A stretch of DNA of 5,333 bases from Candidatus Competibacteraceae bacterium (GCA_020444985.1 JAGRHK010000150.1:1-5333); one strand, 5' to 3'. Positions 1-5,098 are shown, counted from the stretch's first letter. Translations and numbers: made by a program. Notes: generated by a model not told the origin, from the sequence alone.

Positions 1-251
1 AGCGAGCGAATACGCCACTCCATGCCGGGATCGCCGGGCGTGTATTGCTCCTGGTCCACCGGGATGGTGTTGAAGTATGGGGTATTGGCGCTGTAAGGCA
101 TGTGGACGCCAGCGGCGCGGGCTTTACTTTGCAATTCACCCAGTAGCTGATGCGTGCGTTGCAGCCCCTCAGCATCGAGGACGGCATCAAGGGCATCGAG
201 CCATTCCTGGGTTTCCTGCGGATCGGGATCACTATAGTTTTTGATCGTCAT
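1..251 (-). CDS. aceE: Pyruvate dehydrogenase E1 component, homodimeric type (N-terminal fragment, cut by window edge)
   Basis: AceE is the thiamine-diphosphate-dependent E1 subunit of the pyruvate dehydrogenase complex. It decarboxylates pyruvate and passes the acetyl group to the E2 lipoyl domain in the cytoplasm. Only the first 83 codons are inside the window; the ATG is at 251-249 and the frame is open to base 1. The translation begins MTIKNYSDPDPQETQEWLDA and continues with a stretch containing PYSANTPYFNTIPVDQE and a run ending GMEWRIRS. These match the recognisable AceE N-terminus (DPDPxETxEWLDAL, PYxNTIP and RRIRS-like blocks), the region that contacts E2 in the E. coli enzyme. The family is usually near 890 residues, so more than 90% lies off the left edge and the ThDP-binding motif cannot be inspected. 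An AGGA ribosome-binding site lies 6 nt upstream (complement of 258-261). The aceF and lpd partners would be expected further left. Confidence 0.93.
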   Translation of the reverse strand, partial: MTIKNYSDPDPQETQEWLDALDAVLDAEGLQRTHQLLGELQSKARAAGVHMPYSANTPYFNTIPVDQEQYTPGDPGMEWRIRS

Positions 252-257
252 GGACGG

Positions 258-261
258 TCCT
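258..261 (-). promoter_or_regulatory. Ribosome-binding site of aceE
   Basis: The minus strand reads AGGA followed by six bases and then the ATG at 251. This is good Shine-Dalgarno spacing and supports the chosen aceE start. Confidence 0.6.
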
Positions 262-281
262 GCGCATGTCTATGAATGGAT

Positions 282-294
282 GGGGCGCCGCCCC
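282..294. repeat. Small GC-rich inverted repeat in the aceE leader
   Basis: GGGGC (282-286) and GCCCC (290-294) form a perfect 5-bp stem with a 3-nt loop. It lies 31 bases upstream of the aceE start and within the leader predicted from the candidate promoter. There is no T-run on either side, so it is not an obvious terminator. It may be chance in GC-rich sequence. Confidence 0.3.
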
Positions 295-362
295 GCTACC
301 AGGCAAAGAGAGAGGCCACTTGACCGGGCGGGTGCGGGTATTTCCTAAAGAATAGGTCGGGA

Positions 363-391
363 ATTAGAAAATGCAGCATCTTGGCGATCAA
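363..391 (-). promoter_or_regulatory. Candidate sigma70 promoter for aceE
   Basis: On the minus strand, TTGATC (complement of 386-391, 4/6 to TTGACA) is followed by a 17-nt spacer and TCTAAT (complement of 363-368, 5/6 to TATAAT). Transcription would start near 356 and give an aceE leader of about 105 nt containing the small hairpin at 282-294. I could not see a PdhR operator (AATTGGT-N3-ACCAATT) anywhere in 252-557. This is a consensus match only. Confidence 0.35.
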
Positions 392-505
392 CATTCAGAC
401 CTTGGCCTGGACTCAATCGGACGATGGCTGCTCCGTGCAGTAGAACGGTTTAAGCGCTATTTCAGGTACATCCGCTTTGACGCATTGATTGCCGGATCAT
501 GTTAA
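371..505 (+). CDS. Doubtful small ORF, 44 aa, unknown function
   Basis: An ATG at 371 opens a 44-codon frame ending in TAA at 503-505, inside the first unit of a 13-bp tandem repeat. Ahead of the ATG is a weak GGGA (359-362). The product would be basic and aromatic-rich in its middle, with a segment reading RWLLRAVERFKRYFRYIRFD that could be a cationic amphipathic helix, and it ends in a Cys. I recognise no family. Against it, the frame starts on top of the candidate aceE promoter and is short enough to arise by chance. Its end lies 52 bases before the transglutaminase start, so if real it could be a leader ORF for that gene. It is reported only so it is not lost. Confidence 0.18.
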   Translation: MQHLGDQHSDLGLDSIGRWLLRAVERFKRYFRYIRFDALIAGSC

Positions 506-506
506 T
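477..506 (+). promoter_or_regulatory. Candidate sigma70 promoter for the transglutaminase gene
   Basis: TTGACG (477-482, 5/6 to consensus) is followed by an 18-nt spacer and GTTAAT (501-506, 4/6, but lacking the important A at position 2). The predicted transcription start near 513 would give a leader of about 45 nt. The -10 overlaps the first copy of the 13-bp tandem repeat. Weak evidence by consensus only. Confidence 0.28.
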
Positions 507-519
507 CGGATCATGTTAA
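493..519 (+). repeat. Tandem direct repeat, 13 bp, two copies
   Basis: CGGATCATGTTAA occurs at 493-505 and again at 507-519, separated by a single T (14-nt period). Each copy contains an ATG followed immediately by TTAA. It lies just upstream of the transglutaminase gene and overlaps its candidate -10 region. It could be a replication-slippage duplication or a pair of protein-binding sites. Confidence 0.75.
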
Positions 520-544
520 GCTGTTCTCCAGCTACTGAGTCCGC

Positions 545-548
545 GAGG
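545..548 (+). promoter_or_regulatory. Ribosome-binding site deciding the transglutaminase start
   Basis: GAGG at 545-548 lies 9 nt before the ATG at 558. The in-frame upstream candidates (TTG at 489, ATG at 513) have no comparable site. Homology of the protein also begins at 558. Confidence 0.6.
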
Positions 549-557
549 CGTCGAAAC

Positions 558-1418
558 ATGCAACGTCTAAAAATCCACCATCTGACAATTTATGAATTCT
601 CCAACCCGGTCACGCTCCAACCGCATCGGTTACTGATTCGCCCACGCGAGGGGCATGATGTCCGTATTGAATCCTCTAAGCTGGACATTTCCCCTGCCCA
701 TCGCGTTCGGTGGCACCGGGACGTTTTCGATAATTCCGTTGCAGTGGTCCGTTTCCTGGAGAACGCACAACGGTTGGCCATTGATAGCGAAGTCGTGATT
801 CAGCATTACGAAGAAGCGCCTCTGGATTTTATCGTCGAAGATTACGCCGTCGATTATCCCTTCGAGTACCGCAAGGAGGAACAGGTTGATCTGGCGCCTT
901 TTCAACAACTGGTCTACGCCCATCAGCAGTCGGCGCTGCGCGACTGGCTCAGAAAACTTAATCTGCTGTCGGGAAAAATCGAGACTTATGTGCTTCTGGA
1001 TCGGTTGAATCGATTTATTGTCAGTGAATTCAAATATATGGTTCGCGAAGAACCCGGAGTGCAATCGCCAGAGCAAACCCTGAGCAGTCGCAGCGGCTCC
1101 TGCCGCGACTACGCCACACTGTTTATTGAAGCCTGCCGTTTCCTCGGCCTGGCCAGCCGGTTCGTGAGCGGCTATTCCCATGTTCCCGAACTGGGAGTGG
1201 GCAGCGCATCAACCCATGCTTGGGCAGAGGTGTATTTACCCGGTCCCGGCTGGAAGGGGTTTGATCCGACTGCCGGCGAATTGACCGGCAATCGGCATAT
1301 TCCCGTCGCAGTAGCCCGTCATCCGGAAATGGCGCCGCCCATCGCTGGCAGTTTCATTAGGCCAAAAGGACAACCGCTGCCCACCCTGAGCGTTGAAGTG
1401 CAGGTTACGGCGCTGTAA
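558..1418 (+). CDS. Transglutaminase-like cysteine protease-fold protein (286 aa)
   Basis: This is a bacterial transglutaminase-like protein of the papain-like fold. Such enzymes are predicted to act as cysteine proteases or amidases, and the substrate is unknown. Residues about 1-80 form the N-terminal beta domain typical of the family (Bact_transglu_N): the start MQRLKIHHLTIYEFSNPVTL, then PHRLLIRPREGHD, and RWHRDVFDNSVA. The catalytic core follows at about 140-245, with the expected triad: Cys182 in GSCRDYA, His220 in STHAWAEVY and Asp236 in GWKGFDPTAG. The length fits the family. There is no signal peptide or membrane segment, so it is probably cytoplasmic. Relatives often sit beside alpha-E domain and circularly permuted ATP-grasp genes in what look like peptide-modification clusters; no such partners are visible here and the gene appears monocistronic. 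The open frame extends upstream to 489, but the ribosome-binding site and homology support the start at 558. It converges on rlmKL with a 40-bp gap. Confidence 0.9.
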   Translation: MQRLKIHHLTIYEFSNPVTLQPHRLLIRPREGHDVRIESSKLDISPAHRVRWHRDVFDNSVAVVRFLENAQRLAIDSEVVIQHYEEAPLDFIVEDYAVDYPFEYRKEEQVDLAPFQQLVYAHQQSALRDWLRKLNLLSGKIETYVLLDRLNRFIVSEFKYMVREEPGVQSPEQTLSSRSGSCRDYATLFIEACRFLGLASRFVSGYSHVPELGVGSASTHAWAEVYLPGPGWKGFDPTAGELTGNRHIPVAVARHPEMAPPIAGSFIRPKGQPLPTLSVEVQVTAL

Positions 1419-1458
1419 ATGCTCTGTATCACAACGGTCAAGAAAGTCAGCCAGCCTT

Positions 1459-3621
1459 TCAACCTTCAGCTTTGAAGACGTAACAATGGTGAATCCTGGG
1501 ATTGCGCGCGAAGTCCGGCGGCAAGGTCTGCCGGCTCCAGTCCTCGATTTGCCAGCCGGTTAATGCATCGCGTTCCAGCCGAAACCGACGATGATTGGTT
1601 GAGAAGATCAGCAATCCATCAGGGGCCAGCAACTTTAAAGCCTGACGCAGCAACGCTACATGGTCCCGCTGGACCTCAAAGCTATCCTCCATGCGCTTGG
1701 AATTGGAAAAGGTCGGCGGATCGAGAAAAATCAGACCGTAGCGTTCCCTAGCGTGCGCCAGCCACTCTCGGCAATCCGCCTGGATCAGTTCATGCCGGGG
1801 GCCGCGTATCCCATTCAGATCCAGGTTCTGCCGCGCCCAGTCCAGGTAAGTCGCTGACAAGTCAACGGTTGTCGTGCGCAGCGCTCCGCCCAGCGCAGCG
1901 TAAATCGTAGCGGTTCCCGTATAGCCGAACAGATTGAGAAAACGCCGTCCATTCGCCCGTTCGCCGATCCGGCGCCGGGTGATGCGATGGTCGAGAAACA
2001 GGCCGGTGTCAAGATAATCAGTAAAGTTGACTAGAAACTGCGCGGGTCCTTCATGAACCGGATAAAAGCGCCCCTGTTCGCCCTGTTTCTGGTATTGGCT
2101 CGCGCCGCGCTGACGCTGACGGACCTTGAGAAACACCTGCTCCGGCGGCAGTTCCAGCACCGCTGGCAACGCAACCATGATCTGCTCCAGGCGTTCCTGC
2201 GCCCTGGCAGGATCGATGGAGGCCGGCGGCGCATATTCCTGGACATGTAGCCATTGTTCGTAACGATCAATCGCTACAGCGTACTCCGGCAGGTCAGCAT
2301 CATACAAGCGGTAGCAGCTCACGCCCTCGCGCGTGGCCCAGCGTCTCAGATGGCGCAGATTCTTGCGCAGGCGATTGATGAAATCCTGCGCGCTGCTGTC
2401 CAACGCTTGTTGCAAAACGCGCGTTCGCGTTCGTTGATCCGCAGCTTCCCGATTCACGAAATACTTGGCCTCGACCTGGAAACGCAGTAATTGGCATTCC
2501 AGCGGCCCATTGTGAAACGTATGCACCTTCTCGGCGCGCAATCCCATGCGTTTACCCAGTTCGGGATTACCGGTCAATACAGCCGCCTGCCAACCGGTAA
2601 AGCGTGTTTTCAGTCGATCGCCCAGTTGGGCGTACAGCGCCGCCAGTTCGCCCTGCTCACCCAGGCGCTCGCCATACGGCGCATTCGCGATCAGCAAGCC
2701 CGGCGATCCCAATGGCGGTTCGATGTCCATTAATTCCCGGCGCTCGACCCGTAGATGCTCGGCGATTCCAGCCCGGCTAGCGTTCACTAAAGTCGCTCGG
2801 ATGGCTTTGGGATCATGATCACTGGCCAGAATCAGCGGGATGCGCGATTGACCGGCTGCACTCCGTTCCCAGGCTTCGGCCAACAACCGGTTCCACAGCG
2901 CTGGAATGTGCCCCAGCCAGCCGCTAAACCCCCAATGTTCGCGCAACAGACCCGGCGCGCGGTCACCGGCGATCCAAGCTGCTTCAATCGCCAGCGTTCC
3001 AGAACCGCACAGCGGATCAAGTAATGAACCGCCGGCAGCAGCGATAGACGGCCAACCGGCCTTCAACAGCAGGGCCGCCGCCAGAGTTTCCTTGAGCGGC
3101 GCGATGACTGTGGCTTCGCGATAACCGCGCCGATGCAAGCTGTCGCCGGACAGGTCGAGACTGATCATGGCCTGGCCGTTACGAAGCTGAACATGGATGC
3201 TTAAATCCGGCTGCCGGCGATCCACGCTGGGCCGCTGTCCACAGCGTTCCCGGAACCGATCAACTACTGCATCCTTGACGCGCTGTGCGCCATAGTGGCT
3301 ATGGCTAATACCGGGACAAGCGCCTGTAAACGCCACGCTCAGCGTACCCTGCGGTTGGAGATGGTCCTCCCAAGGTAATGCATGGATGCTGGCGTACAGC
3401 GCCTCGGCGTTGGCAACAGGCAGTTCGGTCAATACCAGCAACACCCGGCTGGCAGTGCGCGACCAGAGGCAAGCGCGATAGGCGATTTCCAACGACCCCC
3501 GGAAGCGGATGCCGCTACGCACCGGCTTAAGATCCGTCGCGCCCCATTCGGCCAGTTCCGCCATCAACAACGGCTCAATGCCGGCGGGCGCCGTGGCGAC
3601 AAAATCAGATTCACGCATCAT
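1459..3621 (-). CDS. rlmL: Bifunctional 23S rRNA methyltransferase RlmKL (m2G2445 and m7G2069)
   Basis: RlmKL is a two-enzyme fusion. The N-terminal RlmL half makes N2-methylguanosine at G2445 of 23S rRNA and the C-terminal RlmK half makes 7-methylguanosine at G2069, both with S-adenosylmethionine, during 50S assembly. At 720 residues it is slightly longer than the E. coli protein (702). Residues about 1-160 are the ferredoxin-like plus THUMP RNA-binding region, ending in the typical ISLDLSGDSLHRRGYR. The RlmL fold follows, with SAM motif I LLDPLCGSGTLAIEAA (200-215) and motif IV at 313-316. Motif IV reads NAPY instead of the usual NPPY. The RlmK half (about 415-720) has YRLYDADLPEYAVAIDRY, TDYLDTGLFLDHR, motif I NLFGYTGTATIYA and DPPTFSNSKRM (634-644). 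The ATG directly abuts the upstream stop (TGAATGATG), with GAGG 5 nt ahead; the second ATG is an equally possible start. It is probably co-translated with ybaK. Confidence 0.95.
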   Translation of the reverse strand: MMRESDFVATAPAGIEPLLMAELAEWGATDLKPVRSGIRFRGSLEIAYRACLWSRTASRVLLVLTELPVANAEALYASIHALPWEDHLQPQGTLSVAFTGACPGISHSHYGAQRVKDAVVDRFRERCGQRPSVDRRQPDLSIHVQLRNGQAMISLDLSGDSLHRRGYREATVIAPLKETLAAALLLKAGWPSIAAAGGSLLDPLCGSGTLAIEAAWIAGDRAPGLLREHWGFSGWLGHIPALWNRLLAEAWERSAAGQSRIPLILASDHDPKAIRATLVNASRAGIAEHLRVERRELMDIEPPLGSPGLLIANAPYGERLGEQGELAALYAQLGDRLKTRFTGWQAAVLTGNPELGKRMGLRAEKVHTFHNGPLECQLLRFQVEAKYFVNREAADQRTRTRVLQQALDSSAQDFINRLRKNLRHLRRWATREGVSCYRLYDADLPEYAVAIDRYEQWLHVQEYAPPASIDPARAQERLEQIMVALPAVLELPPEQVFLKVRQRQRGASQYQKQGEQGRFYPVHEGPAQFLVNFTDYLDTGLFLDHRITRRRIGERANGRRFLNLFGYTGTATIYAALGGALRTTTVDLSATYLDWARQNLDLNGIRGPRHELIQADCREWLAHARERYGLIFLDPPTFSNSKRMEDSFEVQRDHVALLRQALKLLAPDGLLIFSTNHRRFRLERDALTGWQIEDWSRQTLPPDFARNPRIHHCYVFKAEG

Positions 3622-4116
3622 TCAGTCCTCAATCGCCACGTTGACCAACGTGGGGTTCAGCAAGCGCTGCGCCTCGGCAGGGGCCAGGCCGATCAGAAAA
3701 CCCCGCTTACCGCCGTTCAGATAGATCAACGGCAGATCGAGAATGCTCGTTTCCATGTAGACCGGCATGGGCTTGCGCACGCCGAATGGTGAGGTGCCGC
3801 CAACTTGATAACCGCTCTGTTTCTGGGCAAAGGCAGGATCACAGGGGGCGATGGTCTTGACGCCCAGCAGGCGGGCCAGCTCCCGGGTGGAGACCTGACG
3901 GTCGCCATGCATCAGCACAATCAATGGTTGTCGTCGTTCATCTTGCATGATCAGGGTTTTGACGACGCAGTGCTCGTCAATCCCAAGACATTGTGCGCTA
4001 TGCGCGGTTCCGCCATGATCTTGATAAGGATAGAGATGGCCACTAAAGGTCGTTCCCTGTGCTTGCAACCAGCGGGTCGCCGGCGTCACTGGAAATTTTT
4101 CATTTTTTGTAGACAT
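3622..4116 (-). CDS. ybaK: YbaK/EbsC-family aminoacyl-tRNA deacylase (Cys-tRNA(Pro) deacylase type)
   Basis: This family hydrolyses mischarged aminoacyl-tRNAs in trans. The best known member, YbaK, removes cysteine from tRNA(Pro), protecting against misincorporation after ProRS error. The 164-residue product matches the usual length (E. coli YbaK is 159). Visible blocks are VVKTLIM (51-57), containing the conserved lysine K53 of the editing pocket; the glycine/proline loop GYQVGGTSPFG (102-112); and the C-terminal NGGKRGFLIGL (134-144). Subtype assignment (Cys- versus Ala-editing) is inferred from the YbaK-like length and loop, not proven. The frame stays open to an ATG at 4233, but that extension is extremely AT-rich low-complexity sequence without homology, so I start at 4116 (MSTKNEKFPV). 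No Shine-Dalgarno is visible there. A five-codon mini-ORF (4133-4116) ends in TAATG, overlapping the start. The stop TGA abuts the rlmKL ATG, which indicates an operon. Confidence 0.88.
   Translation of the reverse strand: MSTKNEKFPVTPATRWLQAQGTTFSGHLYPYQDHGGTAHSAQCLGIDEHCVVKTLIMQDERRQPLIVLMHGDRQVSTRELARLLGVKTIAPCDPAFAQKQSGYQVGGTSPFGVRKPMPVYMETSILDLPLIYLNGGKRGFLIGLAPAEAQRLLNPTLVNVAIED
3627..3630 (-). promoter_or_regulatory. Ribosome-binding site of rlmKL inside the end of ybaK
   Basis: The minus strand reads GAGG, then ACTGA, then ATG. The site overlaps the last ybaK codons and the ybaK stop touches the rlmKL start, an arrangement typical of translational coupling. Confidence 0.6.
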
Positions 4117-4154
4117 TAATTTTTCAAAATCATCGAATTTTTGACCCAGTTTGT

Positions 4155-4198
4155 TGTTTTTTGTATTTTTAATAATTTTATTAAAAATACAAAAAACA
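4155..4198. repeat. Perfect 20-bp-arm AT-rich palindrome, 4-nt loop
   Basis: TGTTTTTTGTATTTTTAATA (4155-4174) is the exact reverse complement of 4179-4198, with ATTT between the arms. The inner A/T of the loop could also pair, and two G-T wobbles extend the outside in RNA. Only two of the twenty pairs are G-C. It lies 39 bases upstream of the ybaK start. It could be a cruciform-forming site, a binding site, a weak bidirectional terminator (both arms carry T-runs) or the remnant of a small element. Confidence 0.9.
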
Positions 4199-4214
4199 GT
4201 TATCTTAAATAATA

Positions 4215-4257
4215 ACAAATAAACAAATAACATTGTTCATTTTTATTTTCATTTTTA
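4215..4257 (+). repeat. Short AT-rich direct repeats
   Basis: ACAAATAA occurs twice back to back (4215-4222 and 4223-4230). Shortly after, TTCATTTTTA occurs at 4236-4245 and 4248-4257 (12-nt period). Low complexity makes short repeats more likely by chance, but their placement between divergent genes fits a regulatory or bent-DNA segment. Confidence 0.5.
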
Positions 4258-4264
4258 ATCAAAA

Positions 4265-4279
4265 AGATAATACTTATCG
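4265..4279. promoter_or_regulatory. Fur-box-like inverted repeat
   Basis: AGATAATACTTATCG resembles the 7-1-7 Fur operator TGATAAT-N-ATTATCA, matching 6 of 7 positions on the left and 5 of 7 on the right. Its core is the perfect inverted repeat GATAA-TAC-TTATC (4266-4278). It sits 5 bases before a TTGACA hexamer. The AT-rich background raises the chance of a false match, and no neighbouring gene is a typical iron-regulated gene. Confidence 0.25.
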
Positions 4280-4284
4280 ATTAT

Positions 4285-4314
4285 TTGACATATTCTCTAG
4301 TAAATACGTAGGTT
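4285..4314 (+). promoter_or_regulatory. Candidate promoter with perfect -35, poor -10
   Basis: A perfect TTGACA at 4285-4290 is followed after 18 nt by TAGGTT (4309-4314), which keeps the first, second and last consensus bases only. Transcription from it would start near 4320, just ahead of the orphan Shine-Dalgarno at 4328, and continue into the mepK-like gene. Confidence 0.3.
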
Positions 4315-4327
4315 AATTGTTTCATTC

Positions 4328-4333
4328 AGGAGA
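4328..4333 (+). promoter_or_regulatory. Strong Shine-Dalgarno AGGAGA without a recognised gene
   Basis: AGGAGA is followed by GTG codons at 4338 and 4340 and an ATG at 4345. These open frames of 21, 15 and 11 codons respectively; the last encodes MQKSEQFFVVL and stops at 4380. Any of them could be a leader peptide upstream of the mepK-like gene, or the site may be chance. Confidence 0.25.
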
Positions 4334-4406
4334 CAAAGTGTGTTATGCAAAAGTCGGAGCAGTTTTTTGTCGTTTTATAGCAAGTAAATTTTGGCATGTA
4401 TGATTC

Positions 4407-4436
4407 TTGCCATACAAAACTCAATTTGGTTAGAGT
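4407..4436 (+). promoter_or_regulatory. Candidate sigma70 promoter for the mepK-like gene
   Basis: TTGCCA (4407-4412, 5/6) is followed by an 18-nt spacer and TAGAGT (4431-4436, 4/6, keeping the first, second and last positions). The transcription start would be near 4443, giving a leader of about 35 nt that includes the ribosome-binding site. Consensus match only. Confidence 0.38.
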
Positions 4437-4462
4437 GAAGTAAAGTCCAATGAATGATCACC

Positions 4463-4469
4463 AGAGGGA
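4463..4469 (+). promoter_or_regulatory. Ribosome-binding site deciding the mepK-like start
   Basis: AGAGGGA ends 8 nt before the ATG at 4478. The in-frame ATG at 4454 has only a weak GAAG-like sequence upstream and would add eight residues before the Tat signal, so 4478 is preferred. Confidence 0.6.
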
Positions 4470-4477
4470 AGTACAGA

Positions 4478-5074
4478 ATGCATAATCATGCGGCCCCTGA
4501 AAAACAGAATCATGCCCTGGAAATACAGCCGGAACGCGTCGACCGTCGCAGATTTCTAAGATTGGCGGTCGGTGGCCTTGGCGCCTCGGCGTTGCTATCA
4601 GGACCGCTGGAAGCCGCGACCCGCCGCGAACGCTATCTTTCATTCTACAACGCCAATACCGGCGAAGCGCTTCGTCAAGTGTACTGGACCCCGCGTGAAG
4701 GCTACATTCGCCAGTCGCTCAAGGAGATCAGTTGGGCGTTGCGCGACCATCACAACGATCAGGTCAAATCATTTGATTACAACGTACTGGACCAGCTCTA
4801 TGCCCTGCAGTTGCAATTGAGATCGCGATCGCCGCTGCACATCATCAGCGCTTACCGTTCGCCAGTGACGAATCGACAGCTATCCAGGCGCCGTCGGGGC
4901 GTCGCGCGCAATAGCTATCATATACAGGCCATGGCGCTGGATGTCCGCTTACCCGACGGACGCGTATCCGACCTCTATAGAGCGGCTCGTTCGCTCGGTG
5001 CGGGTGGGGTTGGCTATTATCCACGCTCCAACTTCGTCCATATCGATAGCGGTCCAGTCCGGTACTGGAGTTGA
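4478..5074 (+). CDS. mepK: Tat-exported DUF882/M15-like murein endopeptidase, MepK (YcbK) family
   Basis: This family contains zinc-dependent periplasmic peptidases; E. coli MepK cleaves peptide crosslinks in peptidoglycan and so helps wall expansion. The 198-residue product begins with a twin-arginine signal: DRRRFLRLA (22-30), then a glycine/alanine/leucine-rich h-region, with likely cleavage near the end of GPLEAATRR (about 42-48). The mature part shows the family blocks YNANTGE (57-63), FDYNVLDQLYALQ (99-111), ISAYRSP (123-129), RRRGVARNSYH (137-148) and GAGGVGYYPRSNFVHIDSGPVRYW (174-197). The predicted zinc ligands are His148, Asp155 (H-x6-D) and His188. The usual glycine three residues after the first histidine is alanine here (HIQAMALD). 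Homology to E. coli YcbK (182 residues) is full length. The neighbouring ycbB/ldtD of E. coli is absent and the gene appears to stand alone. Symbol assigned by similarity. Confidence 0.88.
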   Translation: MHNHAAPEKQNHALEIQPERVDRRRFLRLAVGGLGASALLSGPLEAATRRERYLSFYNANTGEALRQVYWTPREGYIRQSLKEISWALRDHHNDQVKSFDYNVLDQLYALQLQLRSRSPLHIISAYRSPVTNRQLSRRRRGVARNSYHIQAMALDVRLPDGRVSDLYRAARSLGAGGVGYYPRSNFVHIDSGPVRYWS

Positions 5075-5098
5075 ATCATCGTTCAACCTCCATTACCG

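Larger units (their letters stand above)
252..557. other. Divergent intergenic region between aceE and the transglutaminase gene
   Basis: This gap of about 300 bases separates two divergently oriented genes. It contains the aceE ribosome-binding site and a candidate aceE promoter, a candidate promoter and ribosome-binding site for the rightward gene, a small GC-rich hairpin, and a 13-bp tandem repeat at 493-519. One 44-codon ATG-initiated frame (371-505, +) lies here but is weakly supported. I recognise no RNA gene. Confidence 0.6.
4117..4477. other. AT-rich divergent intergenic region between ybaK and the mepK-like gene
   Basis: This gap of 361 bases is very different from its surroundings: I count 32 G or C in 4121-4300 (about 18%), rising to roughly a third over 4301-4477. 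It must hold the promoters for the leftward ybaK-rlmKL operon and the rightward mepK-like gene. It also holds a perfect 20-bp-arm palindrome, short direct repeats, a Fur-box-like sequence, a TTGACA hexamer at 4285-4290 and a strong Shine-Dalgarno at 4328-4333 that serves no obvious gene. I see no tRNA or recognisable riboswitch. No frame in it resembles a known protein. Confidence 0.8.

Noticed and set aside
489..557. N-terminal extension of the transglutaminase protein from TTG 489 or ATG 513
   Set aside because: The added residues do not resemble the family, which starts MQRLKIHH-like, and only the ATG at 558 has a good ribosome-binding site.
252..557. PdhR operator upstream of aceE
   Set aside because: No sequence resembling AATTGGT-N3-ACCAATT was found by eye on either strand.
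630..1181. 183-codon open frame on the minus strand inside the transglutaminase gene
   Set aside because: It is antisense to a gene with clear domain homology, has no recognisable product and is best explained as a shadow of the coding strand.
1419..1477. Intrinsic terminator between the transglutaminase gene and rlmKL
   Set aside because: The only hairpin (CTTCA/TGAAG at 1464-1477) has a 5-bp weak stem inside the rlmKL coding end and no T-run, so I do not call it.
3382..3792. 136-codon open frame on the plus strand across rlmKL and ybaK
   Set aside because: It is antisense to two well-supported genes and has no recognisable domain; GC-biased codons create such open frames.
4117..4233. 39-residue N-terminal extension of the YbaK protein from ATG 4233
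   Set aside because: The extension is low-complexity translation of the AT-rich spacer and runs through the palindrome. It has no homology and no ribosome-binding site, and the 164-residue form already matches family length.
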